A model generated the notes under the pieces. It was not told the DNA's origin. It searched no databases and was given only the letters and a program-made list of their open reading frames with translations. A stretch of DNA of 64,000 nucleotides from Quercus robur. Taxonomy: Eukaryota; Streptophyta; Magnoliopsida; Fagales; Fagaceae. Shown piece by piece: positions 46,400-57,939 of the stretch; the first letter of the stretch is position 1, and each line of letters opens with the position of its first letter. The stretch spans positions 45,657,777 through 45,721,776 of the forward strand of contig NC_065543.1 of assembly GCF_932294415.1 (NCBI RefSeq), written 5' to 3'. The position numbers were made by a program, and so were the translations under genes.

Positions 46400-49300
46400 A
46401 TGGCGACTCCTCCCAATCCAACGGACGGCAATCCACCCTCACCCGGTCTGATCTCTCTCTCTCTCTCTCTCTCTTCATTTTTTTTTTTGTTGTTTCTCAC
46501 TCTCATTGAAAACAAGAAAAAAGAGATGCTACGTAAAATAAAATGAATAAAACAACTTTCACCGATAAGATTTTCTGCTGTGTATGTGTGTGTTTATGTA
46601 ACCTGGGTTTAATTCAAACTATGAAAGAAAGAAAGTAGGACAATTTTCTGTGTGTTAAAAGTGCTAAAGTTGGTGTCAAACGAAAAGGCATCATATGATA
46701 GAAATGGGTTTTTTTTTTTTTTTTTTTTTTTGTTTAATCCTGAAATTATTCAATGAGTCTAGAGCTATAACAATTTTCGATTTCACAACTGTCGAGGCGG
46801 ATAGATGATAGAGCGATGTTATTGGTGGGGCCCAGATGAGAACTGGTAAAAAAAAAAAAATACTAACTGTTGTAAAAAATGTCAAGAAAATTGTTGGAGT
46901 ATGTAGTAGCATTTTGCGCCTGGAATTTGCATTTACGTGGGAGGTGTATGGGACACAATGTATGGATTGTTGTCTATACACCATTGAATTGATGATGGAA
47001 AACTTGCTGTTATGTTTTTTTTTTTTTTTTTTTGCCTTGTGGTGATTTTCCTGGGTTCAATTTAATGAGCATTTGTGCTAGAAGCACAAGGGTGTTTTGT
47101 AATACTCCTTTCTACCACAACTGTTTTTGCACATGTGCACCTCGGCATGAGCGTAAACTGCTTAGCCCGTTAAGGGTGAATGCCCAGGATTGCCTAGAAA
47201 CTGGTTTTGGTGGGTCGGGTCAGTTGCTCATAGGTTTTACTAGCTAGAGTGAGTGCAAAGGGCTCTTGTTTAGAAAGGATCCCTTCATTATCATTAAAAA
47301 AAAAAAAAATGGTTTTGTATGTGTTCTAAATTTTTACAAATTATAGATGCTGCAAGTTCATGATTAAAGAAAAAAATGTGTTTTTGTCTGAAATCTTCAG
47401 CAACAGAACCATCACAACCAACAAATCAGGATCAGCAAGATTCTAAGGTGGAGGCTCCGAGTCAAACTTCTCCAACGTCGGTGTTTGTCAATTCTGAGCC
47501 AATGCGAGAGGAACAAGTGCAAAATGCAGTGAAATTTCTCTCACACCCCAAAGTTAGAGGTTCTCCGGTCATCTACAGAAGATCATTTCTTGAAAAGAAG
47601 GGCCTCACAAAGGAGGAGATAGACGAAGCCTTTAGACGTGTACCTGTAAGTTGGTTCTTTTATCATGATATATTGATTTGTTGTTAGCTACAGCATTTAT
47701 TTATGGGCAGATCACCCATTTCTGTTATTTTTTTTGGGTGCCCCACGTTGTTTTGAATTTACAGGACCCGCCACCAAGTGCAACCAATGTTAATCAAGGT
47801 ATGGATAAATATTAATTCAGATTTGGGTTTAACCAGAGTTTAGTAGCTTATCCTTTATAACTGATGTTCGTATGTAATTTATCAAAATGCTAACAGATGC
47901 ACAGGTGAAGCCATCATCAAACAGTCAGCCACAGGCTGCAGTACAAACTCTGCAGCCTGCAGCAGCTGCTCCCCCCGGTACCATTTCCTCAATGCGGTTT
48001 CGATTCCACTGGACTCATGCTGTTTTTACCATAGGATTACTGGCAGTTTCAGGTGCTGGAACAGCTGTGCTAATTAAGGTACCAATGATTGACCCTTCTG
48101 AAATCATGCAATCCATAATTCAGATGTTTTTGCATTTGTATGGTTCTCTCACCAAGCTTCACTTATGGCTGACTGGCTGTATGCAGTAGCTTATACTACT
48201 TGATATCTCAAGCTTGCTCACATTAATTGATAACACATTCCCTCTTGTAGAAATCTATTGTTCCAAGATTGAAGACTTGGATACGCAAGGTTGTATTGGA
48301 GGAAGAAGATGACCTTGTCAAGAAAATAGATTCAAAACCAAGTTTAGCAGAGGAGGCAGCTGCTGCTGCAAAAGCAGCTGCAGCTGCAGCAGCCGATGTG
48401 GCAAAAGCAAGTCAAGAAATGTTGAATTCAAGGAATGAAGGTGGGTTTATACTTGACTTTTAGCTTATTTTGTCTCGGATCTCTTTCTATTTTTCTTTGT
48501 TGGTTTTTTTTTTTTTTTTTTCACCCATTTCTGTTTTGTTTTGGAATGTTCACTGATCAGTAATATCTCTTTTGATCCCTTCACCTTATTCTATACATGG
48601 CCAGAAAGGAGACGTTTTGAAGAATTTACTAATCTCATGGATGTACAAGTACGAGAAATGAAGTCAATGACTAATGCCATAAGGAAATTGGAAGGTACTG
48701 AAAAATTGCTTTCTGAACAAGAGGATATACAAAACTGTTATTCCTGAAAAAGAGTTTGCTTCTTGATTTTCTGCCTTTAGCACTGAATATTAAATTCTTT
48801 ATTCATTAGGGGTGAGCTTGCTCATCTCATTAGACTTGTTTGCAAAGCATCTCAGTCTATTACAACTCCATGTTTGTGCATTGACGGCTTCCATGTTGCT
48901 AATATATAGGCATCTAGCCATTAAACATCCAAAAACTTTAGCATTGATACACTTTAATACTAATGGAGAAGTTCCCTTTACCTAGGTGAATACGAATTGC
49001 TTGCTATGTGTTGTGGAAGCAAGTTTATCTTTCCAAAAAAAAAAAATTTGTAGTTTAATCATGCATGTAATAATTAAAGCAATAAAGTAAAGGAAACACA
49101 ACTACACATAAGACATGAGGATTTTTATGTGGAAAACCCAAAACTAGGAAAAATCATGGAACCAGCCAAAGATATGCATTATAAAAACAATTATTACAAA
49201 GAGTTACCAACTCAAACCTGAGTCCCCTAATGTCAAATCAGCTATCCACCTTACTCTCTCCTTGAATCTTCATTGTGACACATGCTTTATCCCCAAGTTT

Positions 49301-50500
49301 TGTCTTCAACACGTGTAATCTTTAGTATGAAATCTATTTGTGGATAAGAGATTCCAGAATCTCTCTAGAAGACCTCGATAGACACCACACACCCTAAAAA
49401 TCTTATAGTCTCTAAACACTTGAACCCTCATAGAAGTTAACATTTGTGGATGTGATCATTCTCTCATGAAATGAAGTTTTTTAACAAACCACCAGAAAAC
49501 TCTACAAAGATTTTCTAACTTAAGAACTAGAGAGATTTATGAAATAGAAAAATCATTCAATTGTTAACCTATAGAAACTCTGAGCTTGCTCTAAATTTTG
49601 TGTTACAAGATCCTTATAAGGAGAAAAAGACTTTCAGGCCAAGGAATCATTAAAAGTATACACACACACACACACACTTTTAATGATTCTTTGGCCTGAA
49701 ATTTAGAGCAAATTGTGTCAATGGGAGAGGGTCATCATTGGAATTCTCAGTTCATCCTGCCTTTCCAGAATTGGGAGTTGGAATTTGTTGATAATTTTTT
49801 TGAGGTGCTATATGATCATTTTTCTGCTTCGACTGGTCACGATTGAGCCTTGTGGTTACCATCTAAAAAGGAGTGTTAGAGGTAAGATCATATTCTAATT
49901 CTCTCAAGGGTTCTACAAACAGTTTTTCCCCACCTAGAAGAGCATTTGAATGGCTAAGGTTCCAAGAAAGGTGGAATTCTTTGTGTGGATTGCAGATCTT
50001 GGGAAAATTCTAACAGTTGATAATCTTCATAAGAAACACATTTTGATAGTTGACTGGTGTCGTATGTGTAACTTGTAAGTGCAGTGGGGAATCCATTGAT
50101 CACCTGCTTCTTCATTGCTCTATTGCTACAGATATATGGTCCTTCTTCTTCACTTTGTTTGAGCTGGCTTGGGTGATGCCTAAATCTGTGGTTTAACTGT
50201 TGGAATGTTGGCAAGGTCGGTTTTAGAGCCACAGAGGAGCTAAGGTGTGGTGAGCCTTGCCCTTATGTGTCATGTGGATTCTGGGTACAAAAGTAATAAT
50301 CGGGTCTGTGATAATCCTGCCTGTCATTAAAGAGCATATATCGGTCGTTGTATAATTGGATACATGCTCTAGGTGGCACCCCCTCCTTGCCTTTTGTTGA
50401 TTTTATTGTCTCTCTTTTATTTTGAGTTGTTTTCTTTCGAAAGGAGTTGCACGCATAAATTTTTGTATCATTTTTATTTCCTTTTCTAATAAATTTTTTA

Positions 50501-50537
<37 letters not shown>

Positions 50538-53500
50538 AGGCCTGATGGTACCTACGCCCTCCTTGATCTCCCATGTTGTTGGTTTGAATTGACTCCCCTC
50601 TCTCCTCCCCAAAAAAATTTGAAAAGTTTCAAAACATATTGGGTCGATTGAATGTGTTAAACAGTTGATCGAATGATATAAGGCTTTTAATTTTAAACCA
50701 GATTTTCCTAAATCCTAGATTCTTATCAACCAAATAACCAATTTAGTTGATCAAAAGTTTAGAGGAGTTTTACTTGAAGGAAGGTAGATCGATAAAAAAT
50801 GTGAATTTTTACTCAAATGAAGTACGAAGGAAGCACCATTTTGTTTTTCAAGAAGTAGAAAAATACACATATTTGACAATTTTTATAACCATTTGGCTAG
50901 GAATTTCAGGAAGGAATTTACTTGCCTATTCCTACCAAGGAAAACAGGCCATTTGACAGGGAGATTCTAAACCATGTTCTATGCAAGATGTGGAACCAAA
51001 AGTAATACAGTCTCTAATGTGTGGATTTTGGTCCCTAGATCACTTACCAAGCTTCAAGTCTTTATGATCTTCAACGTGAACCACAAACCAATGTAAACCT
51101 TCGTCATAGAACCCGGACTCACATCTTAATCACTATTCCTATAACAATTCCAAACAATTTGTCCTAAGATTTTAGTCATGGGATTTGCCAACTCTAAATT
51201 TTTGGAATTACATACAAGATTTCTAAGAAACAATGTTACAGACAATAGTTATTTTATACTTGAAAACTTTTTTATTTTCTTAAATACTGATGTTTTAAGT
51301 CCTGTTATTGTTTTCTTTTTATTGGAAAATTGGTCAGAGGCATCTTATATGTGACCAACTTGCAACAGTGTCACATATATAATGAATATATGTTATAAAA
51401 AAGGTATGCACTCATACTGCTGATCCACATGAATATTTAGTTTAGTGCCTGAGCCAAGCTGAGCAATCTGTCAAGCCATTGTCCTTGGCTGTCAATGCTG
51501 TTGCGTAGGTTTTCTTAGGTATTCTGATAAGATGCTAAATAGTCTCTTTGCTTCATTGTTAGCGGTTCAGCTGTGTCCAGAAAATCCTCTTGCTCATTGG
51601 GATAATATTTAACATTCTTAATACCATTGTTCTTTGTTAGATCTTCAAGGACATATCTACAAATTACGTCTCATCAATTACTAGCAATATGCTATTCTTA
51701 TTATTGAATATCCTTTCTTTCTGCCTAATCATCAGGACAATCAAACACCCAAGGGAGAGCCTCTTTTGTTGATCAAGAGGATCATGGAGTTGCTATATCG
51801 AATTCAAAGGTAAGCTGAACATAGGCATAATTTGAGAACATTTCATGCTATCTTAAGAAGATTTTAGAGAACTTACTCTCATCAACGTGGTCTCTCTAAG
51901 GTTTAACCTGTTATTAATTTAAATGTTCTGCAGCAAATGTATGTAAACAACAAGACGGACTATGACTTGCGCTCAGGTACACTTCAGGGATCAAGTGGCA
52001 GTTCTCTCTTGTGTTTCTTTTAATTAGTTTAAATTTCAATGCTTTATAACTAAAATTTTCTGTACAGTGAGATCTTCCTCACCTCCCACATCTGCAGAAC
52101 CATCAGTTGCACCTCATCCTAAGTCCTATATGGATGTAAGTAGTTAACTTGATATTTCCATTGATGAGAAACACAACGTAATGTATGACTGTATGCTTGA
52201 GTATAGTCCCTCTTTACTTGTCATGTCTAGTAATTGTAAGAGTAAATGACATGCATATTAATCACTTAAAAATATAGGGAAGATTATATAATTAATTAGC
52301 TAGTTATGAAGTGTGAGATTGTCTTTTGAGAGAGTGCTACATCTTTTGGAATTACTCCACCAGAGTCAGTGGTAGAGATGGTTGGGAATGACTACATATT
52401 GCAACTGAGAGCATATGACTACCATCTTTTAATTCTCTGATTTCTGACCATTGTTAGACTTAGTCCATATCTGAGTAGTTGTCTACTTTTTGTCTAACTA
52501 TATACTTATATTAGTTTGTTATTTGTTATCAAAAGTTTCAGAACAAGCATTAAAGAAGATAATAGCCAAAGAAAAAGGGAAATAATCATCAGATTGAAAT
52601 GACTATCAAATTTTCATTCTTGTGAATATCTTTCAATTATGTTCAGGCCTGTAACATATTTTGTTATCTGCTTTACTATCTGTTTGCTGTTATCTAGTTA
52701 ATGCTTAATTTAGATCCATGGGTTTGTCTTGACTATAATGATGCACTTCATACTATTATGTGAATGTTGATCTTCGTTATTCTAACTCAGAACCAATTAC
52801 CGTCTGCAAATTGTTCTGATTTTCTTCATTTTTTATTAATTTTAAAGCCAGATACATACTGCCACTGTCCACTGATATGAAATGTTAATATCTTGCTCAT
52901 GGTGTTGCAGATTATGGCCATGATCCAGAGAGGGGAGAGACCTCCTAATATCAGAGTAAACTATGTGTAAATGTTATGTTGAGATCAGCTTGTTAGTGAG
53001 GTTGATGCTAATACTGGGTCATTCTAAATTCATATGCAGGACATAAATGATCAACCCCCAAACCCTAATCAGCAACCATCAAATCCTCGTTTAGCACCTA
53101 GAGCTAAGGTTTGTTTTTGAGCATTTTTCCGTCTAAGATAGTTTGTTTCTTTTTCAAAAATAGATTTTGTGGACTATCAGAAAAACTGAAACACTCATAT
53201 CATTTAACTTATTTAGTGGTTGGGCCATTTTGGAGAAAGAAAAGAAAAGGAATAAATTTTTTTTTGGGGGGGGGGGGGGGGGGTGGGGGGGGATCAACTA
53301 TGGATCTTCAATAGATTAGTCAATGTCAGCCACATCTATTCTTTTCTGTCATTCTATTTTGTCCAAAGTCATACTCTTTACTACTTAATTGACATGTCAT
53401 TTTTTTACTACTACTAATTTTATTCTTGGTTTTCCTTTACCTTTTTTTGTTCCTTCAACTTGAATCAACTCACTTTTTCTCATTGGAGTATTAATCTTTC

Positions 53501-54588
53501 TCCTCTAAACATGATCAAACATCTCAAGTGACTCTCTCTTATCCCTATTATTAATAGGGAGCAGTGAGCACCTCGATCTTTAATCGAATTTTCTCATTTT
53601 GAATCCTATCTTTTCATGTATTTTCACTAATTCAGCTTAACATTCTTATTTCAGTTACACTTTTATGAATATGTTGCCTCTTAAAAGCCCAACAATCACT
53701 ACCATGAGCTCTAAATCAAATGGCACCTTCTCCCATACAAGTAGGGTTAAGAGTGAGGTCTTGGGTACAAAATCCATAGTATGTACATGTGTACTTTCCA
53801 ACTGAAGAAAAAAAAAATCCTTATGGCTATAAATAATTTAGAAATGGCCTAGAGTAGATGCATGCTTTATAAAAATGTAGAGTCATAAAATAGAGAAAAA
53901 AAATTCCTTCTTCAATTTGTTACTTTAATCACTGTTGAAAAATGTGAAAAAGGAAAATGGTGAATTTCTTGCATTCACACCAAATAAAATTGATGGTTGA
54001 TTTGCTCTTTTGAAAAGAATGAAACTGATTTTTACTTCATGTACTCCTGAGTAGCCATGGGAGCTTAGTCAGGCCCACAACTCAAGCCAACCACCTCAAT
54101 CTCAAGTAAGCAACGAAGGCTTGAATTCCAAGGTACAAGACAATGGAGTAACCTATCAGTTAAATGGTGACAGTTCAGTACCTTGGTGGCAACAGAAAAA
54201 TGCCAAAATCACAGAGATTGAAAATGGAGATGAACTCAAGGCAGGGATTTATGGTCAACGAATCAGTGAGCCACCTGTTCAACGTTCGTGGGTCCCTCCT
54301 CAGCCACCCCCGGTTGCAATGCCAGAAGCAGCTGAAGCCATCCGACGCCCAAAACCAGCAGTTCAGAGAGAACAGTTGGTTGATGATCAGTCGGTCACAA
54401 ATCCTTCAGATGCAACTGATGAGTTGCAGAGGATCACAAAAATATCTGAATCTGGAGGTGCGATGGAGGTTAATGGTGGGAGCTCGGTGCTGAACTCAAG
54501 TGTGGAGATTAATGGTGGGAGCTCAGTGCTGAACTCAAGTGAGATACAAGAAGATCACAGTTATGAGCGAAGTGTTCATTCAACTTAA
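46400..54588 (+). CDS. PEX14: Peroxin-14 (peroxisomal membrane docking protein)
   Basis: PEX14 docks the PEX5/PEX7 import receptors at the peroxisomal membrane. Twelve coding exons with GT-AG borders join in frame: 46400-46445, 47401-47645, 47765-47798, 47897-48078, 48251-48440, 48605-48694, 51736-51809, 51934-51976, 52068-52135, 52911-52955, 53040-53108 and 54055-54588 (TAA). They total 1620 nt or 539 residues, close to the roughly 510 of Arabidopsis. Exon 2 holds the conserved PEX5-binding domain ([20 protein letters not shown], then [19 protein letters not shown]). Exon 4 has a hydrophobic segment ([19 protein letters not shown]). Exons 5-6 are alanine-rich and coiled-coil-like. Exon 10 carries [15 protein letters not shown]. 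The last exon is polar and disordered, with a 13-residue tandem repeat ([12 protein letters not shown]). Intron 6 is over 3 kb and filled with retroelement debris. Intact. Confidence 0.93.
46716..46731. repeat. T homopolymer in PEX14 intron 1
   Basis: A run of T residues near 46709-46731. The rest of intron 1 (46446-47400) shows no coding sequence or clear element; a few further homopolymers occur at 47017-47033 and 47297-47309. Confidence 0.7.
49025..49630 (-). mobile_element. LTR-retrotransposon fragment in PEX14 intron 6
   Basis: Motifs such as GAGGATTTTTATGTGGAAAA and CCCAAAACTAGGAAAAATCA, and the general composition, resemble the LTR and leader of plant Copia elements, in which a sequence meaning 'acgtggaaaaccc' is common. 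No coding sequence and no second LTR are seen. Orientation is a guess. Confidence 0.35.
49632..49701. repeat. Near-perfect inverted repeat around an (AC)n spacer
   Basis: Arms at 49632-49657 and 49676-49701 match at 25 of 26 positions (TTTCAGGCCAAGGAATCATT and its complement) around an AC-repeat loop of 18 bases. A shorter outer match (GCTCTAAATTT and AAATTTAGAGC) lies about 40 bp out on the left and directly next to the arm on the right. Confidence 0.85.
49705..50480 (+). mobile_element. LINE 3' fragment in PEX14 intron 6
   Basis: Broken frames read [49 protein letters not shown] and [20 protein letters not shown], the zf-RVT region and tail of an L1-type ORF2. Stops and shifts are frequent. 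It lies in the same direction as PEX14 and ends near a (TA)n tract. Confidence 0.7.
50513..50534. repeat. (TA)n microsatellite
   Basis: Eleven TA repeats after the LINE fragment. Confidence 0.9.
53266..53292. repeat. G-run in PEX14 intron 11
   Basis: Eighteen G residues, one T and eight more G residues, preceded by a T run. It could form a G-quadruplex on the coding strand; the exact length is uncertain in raw data. Confidence 0.8.
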
Positions 54589-57259
54589 TTTAAGGTACCC
54601 CCACATGTATACTTTTCTGTTAGTAGTAGCGGCCCATGGAATGTTTTGGATCAACTTGAATCGAATAATGATCCCATGCTATTGTGTAGTTATAACAGAA
54701 TTTGAATGCAAGATACGTGGACTTATTTTCATGAGAAAATGAGAGTTATAATCAATAATGAGAGAAAGCCCTTGTGAAACATAAGTGCAAGCATGTATTG
54801 TTTGCATTTAGCGTATGCAAGTATTTCTAGCTCCTTTTGTACGGGTTTGTTATGGCCTTCTAATATTGGCAATGTTTACTGCCAAGCTGCTACGAAATGC
54901 AGATCGTATCTATCGCTTCTTCTCTTTATCTGCTTTACAAATGGTTAAAGTTCAGCTAAAGAATAATCTAGAGTTTATGCTTTTTCTTCCCGAACAATTC
55001 CACCTCGCATCGTGAGCACTAGCCTTTTTACCTTGGAATCAGTTTTGAGTATGAATCTTACACCATCTGGAGTCCTGATTTCCATTATGTTAGGGATGAT
55101 GATGAGATAACCTCCAAGTAGCAGTGATTGGTCAAGTCTTCATTTGATTAATGGGGTCTGCTTCATATTTTATGTTAGTTATCTTTCCAAAATTTGCGAG
55201 TGCATAATGACATATTGCACGCTTGACTTGTTATAGAATCATAATCCTTCCTTCTCCTTTTTTTTTTTTTTTTTTTTGTGTGGCCATAATTAAAGAATCC
55301 TACCTAGCATGGCCTGATTCAGGTCAGCCAAATCAACAGCCTTCTTTGATTCGTGTGCATCGCATTGCACGCTAGCCCTCTTTTTTTGGGTTCACCAACT
55401 TCAGTGATGATATGTTCTCAATTCCTGTTTGTTATTTTGCTTCCTACCATTTGAATTTCTGTCTTTCCCTTAGGCTATTTTTTGTATCTATGGGCTTTGT
55501 GCATGCCATGCCCACTAATTCATCTTATTAGTTTTTTTTTCTAAATGACAATCTACCAACATATCCACCAAGATTTTTTTTTTCTTTAAAGATAAAGATC
55601 CAATTGTTAAAGGGTTTTTTTTGGGTGTGTGTGGATGAAAGAAAATTTTATTTTGTGTAAAGTGTATGTATTCAGAGAAGAGATTATTAAGATCATCTCT
55701 AGTTAAAAATTCACTTAAAAAATTTTAAAAATTGTGGGTTCCAGTTAGCTCAACTGGTAAAGTTTCTAATAGTTGAATAAGAAATCAGGAGTTCAATTCC
55801 TGCTTACACAAAAAGCCGATTAGTGTCTTGATCTGATGATAAAGAACTATCATCAAAAGGGGACGTAATGGATTGAAATTCTCTCAATTTTTTTTTTTAT
55901 AATTCGGTTATATTTTCAAAGACGCTCAACTTAGATAAAGTATGACTATGAATGTCACTTATCCCAAAAAAATAATTTTAAAAAACCTTAATTATGCCAA
56001 GATTCTTATTAGTAGAAGTGGAGAAGGGAAGCAAGTTCAAATTCTTATCGTAATTATTGAATTAAAAAAGATATTAAAAAATTAAATGTAGTATAAATTT
56101 GTACCAATCTGCCAAGCCTTGACTGTGTTTTGAATTTTGTTTTGTGACTGTTGGGTTTGATAGTAAAATCAAAGCTAAAGAACCCTATAGTTCATTGATA
56201 TTGCTTGCCTTTTTTCAACAGTAGAGAGAGAGATTGTTGAACCTGTTGAAAATCTAGAAGGAAGGAAGAAGTTTCGTATTGGGGACTATATGGTATGAAT
56301 TGGCTAGACAGAGGTGGCCACTTTCTGCCGACCAGAGTTTCTGTCCTCGCAGGGGTGCTCAACACGTCAAGTCAACTTCCCCACTAGTTTTATTGCCACT
56401 TTGCTTATCTTATTGCTCCTCATAATACATTAATCAATCAATCATATCTTTTGTAATAGCAGGAGCAAGTCTTTTCATTGTAGGAAGATTATCGCAATGG
56501 AAAGTGTAATAATATTTTTACAATATTTACAAATTTTAAATAATAAATTGTTAATAAACATCTACAATATTTTCACAATATTTACAGTAAATTTTAAATG
56601 ATAAATTGTTATTGGTTTTAATTTGAATTCACTACTAAAATTATTTTTCTTCTCACCAGTAATAGAAAGTATCAATCTATCAGATAAAATTTTTTATAAA
56701 AATTTTGTAAAAATATTGTCACAGTATTTATCTTATCAGGAAATAGTTTCTCGCACTAATATGCTGTATATATATTATGGTCTCAACAATTAACTTGACT
56801 TGGTGGTCCTAGTGGAGGTTTTTTAATGTTCAAAGATATACCATATCTTAATTAGTGGTGCATGGTGAGCCCCATCACCAAAACTAGCTACAACTTTCGG
56901 TACGAGACCTATTCCCATGTAAATCTCATGTGTTTAGTTTATTTAATTTATACTCAACTAGCTTTTATAATTCTTTTTTAATTAAGATGCCCCATTATTT
57001 GTTTTTTCTTCTTTCCTTTTTGTCTTTTTATATTTCAAAACAAGATTATTCGGCCCTAGATTGGTCCCACTTTTTTTACTTTGACGATTTACACCAATAA
57101 TTTGTTAATTTAGCGTGTTATTATTTTTTTAATAGATGTGATAGTATTTCAAATTAATGATATTTGCTCCAAAATAGTAATTTTTTATTAACAAATCAAG
57201 ATATTAATCAATTTTTATTATAGACAGGAGATTAAACCTTATATCTCTTATTCGACAAC
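54589..57259. other. Intergenic region downstream of PEX14
   Basis: Contains the PEX14 3' UTR (a plausible end lies near 54760-55010, no strong poly(A) signal chosen), a SINE-like unit at 55735-55900 and AT-rich sequence with no gene recognised. The frame at 54815-55015 shows no similarity I can name. Confidence 0.5.
55735..55900 (+). mobile_element. tRNA-derived SINE
   Basis: Box A (TTAGCTCAACTGGTAA, 55745) and box B (GAGTTCAATTCC, 55789) are spaced about 45 bp apart as in a tRNA promoter. The body that follows (GATTAGTGTCTTGATCTGAT, then ATAAAGAACTATCATC) and a T-rich end have the build of a plant SINE. It is not a functional tRNA: no acceptor stem pairs. Confidence 0.6.
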
Positions 57260-57725
57260 TGATGAGGTGTGAATTCATCAGTCGAAATGGGCAGATGAAA
57301 CCTCCCGTCAACACCAATGTATCCTTTAAAAATGGGTCACCGGTGTGGTGCCTGCCACAACGCCTCCGATGCTAAAATTAGAACAGAAAAGCAATTTGCC
57401 AAACTAGAAAAGTAATAGGTATTTTCTTAGAGTATCCGTATGTGTACCTTATGCTGCCAATGCAAGGGCTTTATATATGTGATTTTGGTTGTTAGCCGTT
57501 GGAGTGTTAATGCCTCTCTTAGTAACGCCTCCAGCCTAATTATGGGGTTTTTATTAGGCTCCAAACGGTCTGTTTTGCTGGTTTCGTAACTGCCCAGGCT
57601 ACTGGCTGGCATCATTGAATGACTTTCCTTCCCTCGTTAGTGATGGCTGATTTCCTCGTCGCTAGGGATGACCTCGTCATTAGTGTTGGCTTCGTCAAGG
57701 TAATGCATTCTCGTCACTCCCATCA
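57260..57725 (-). repeat. 3' LTR of the Tat element
   Basis: The right end (minus-strand start) reads TGATGGGAGTGACGAG directly after the polypurine tract; the left end reads TGATGAGGTG on the plus strand, giving short inverted termini. On the minus strand a TATATAAAG box sits near 57478-57470, followed by a region with GGAGGCGTTGTGGCAGGCA, which is typical of Tat LTR 3' parts. Possible target duplication ACAAC at 57255-57259 cannot be checked, as the other end is outside. Confidence 0.65.
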
Positions 57726-57738
57726 GTTGCCCCCCAAG
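57726..57738 (-). promoter_or_regulatory. Polypurine tract of the Tat element
   Basis: The minus strand reads CTTGGGGGGCAAC directly before the LTR start. It is the primer site for plus-strand DNA synthesis of the element. Confidence 0.65.
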
Positions 57739-57939
57739 TTTTGTGGTCGTTAGTGACGTGTCATGAGGGCCACAGAAGGTGAAAGGTTTTTCCTGAGTTG
57801 TCTGTGACGCTTGGGGTTCTGCTCCAAATTTAATGCACGATGGCGACGCAGTACGCAACGTGGCCACATGGCACGTGCTGATTGAAGGCGTTGATGGCAT
57901 GACCCTTGGGTTTCCCGCTACTTTTCAGTTTCCTTGGAT

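Noticed and set aside
46162..46515. 117-codon minus-strand frame over the PEX14 promoter and first exon
   Set aside because: Antisense shadow of the promoter, the first exon and a CT repeat; the plus strand carries a verified exon with splice donor.
55735..55810. Possible tRNA gene
   Set aside because: Boxes A and B are present, but no acceptor or anticodon stem pairs; it fits a SINE better.
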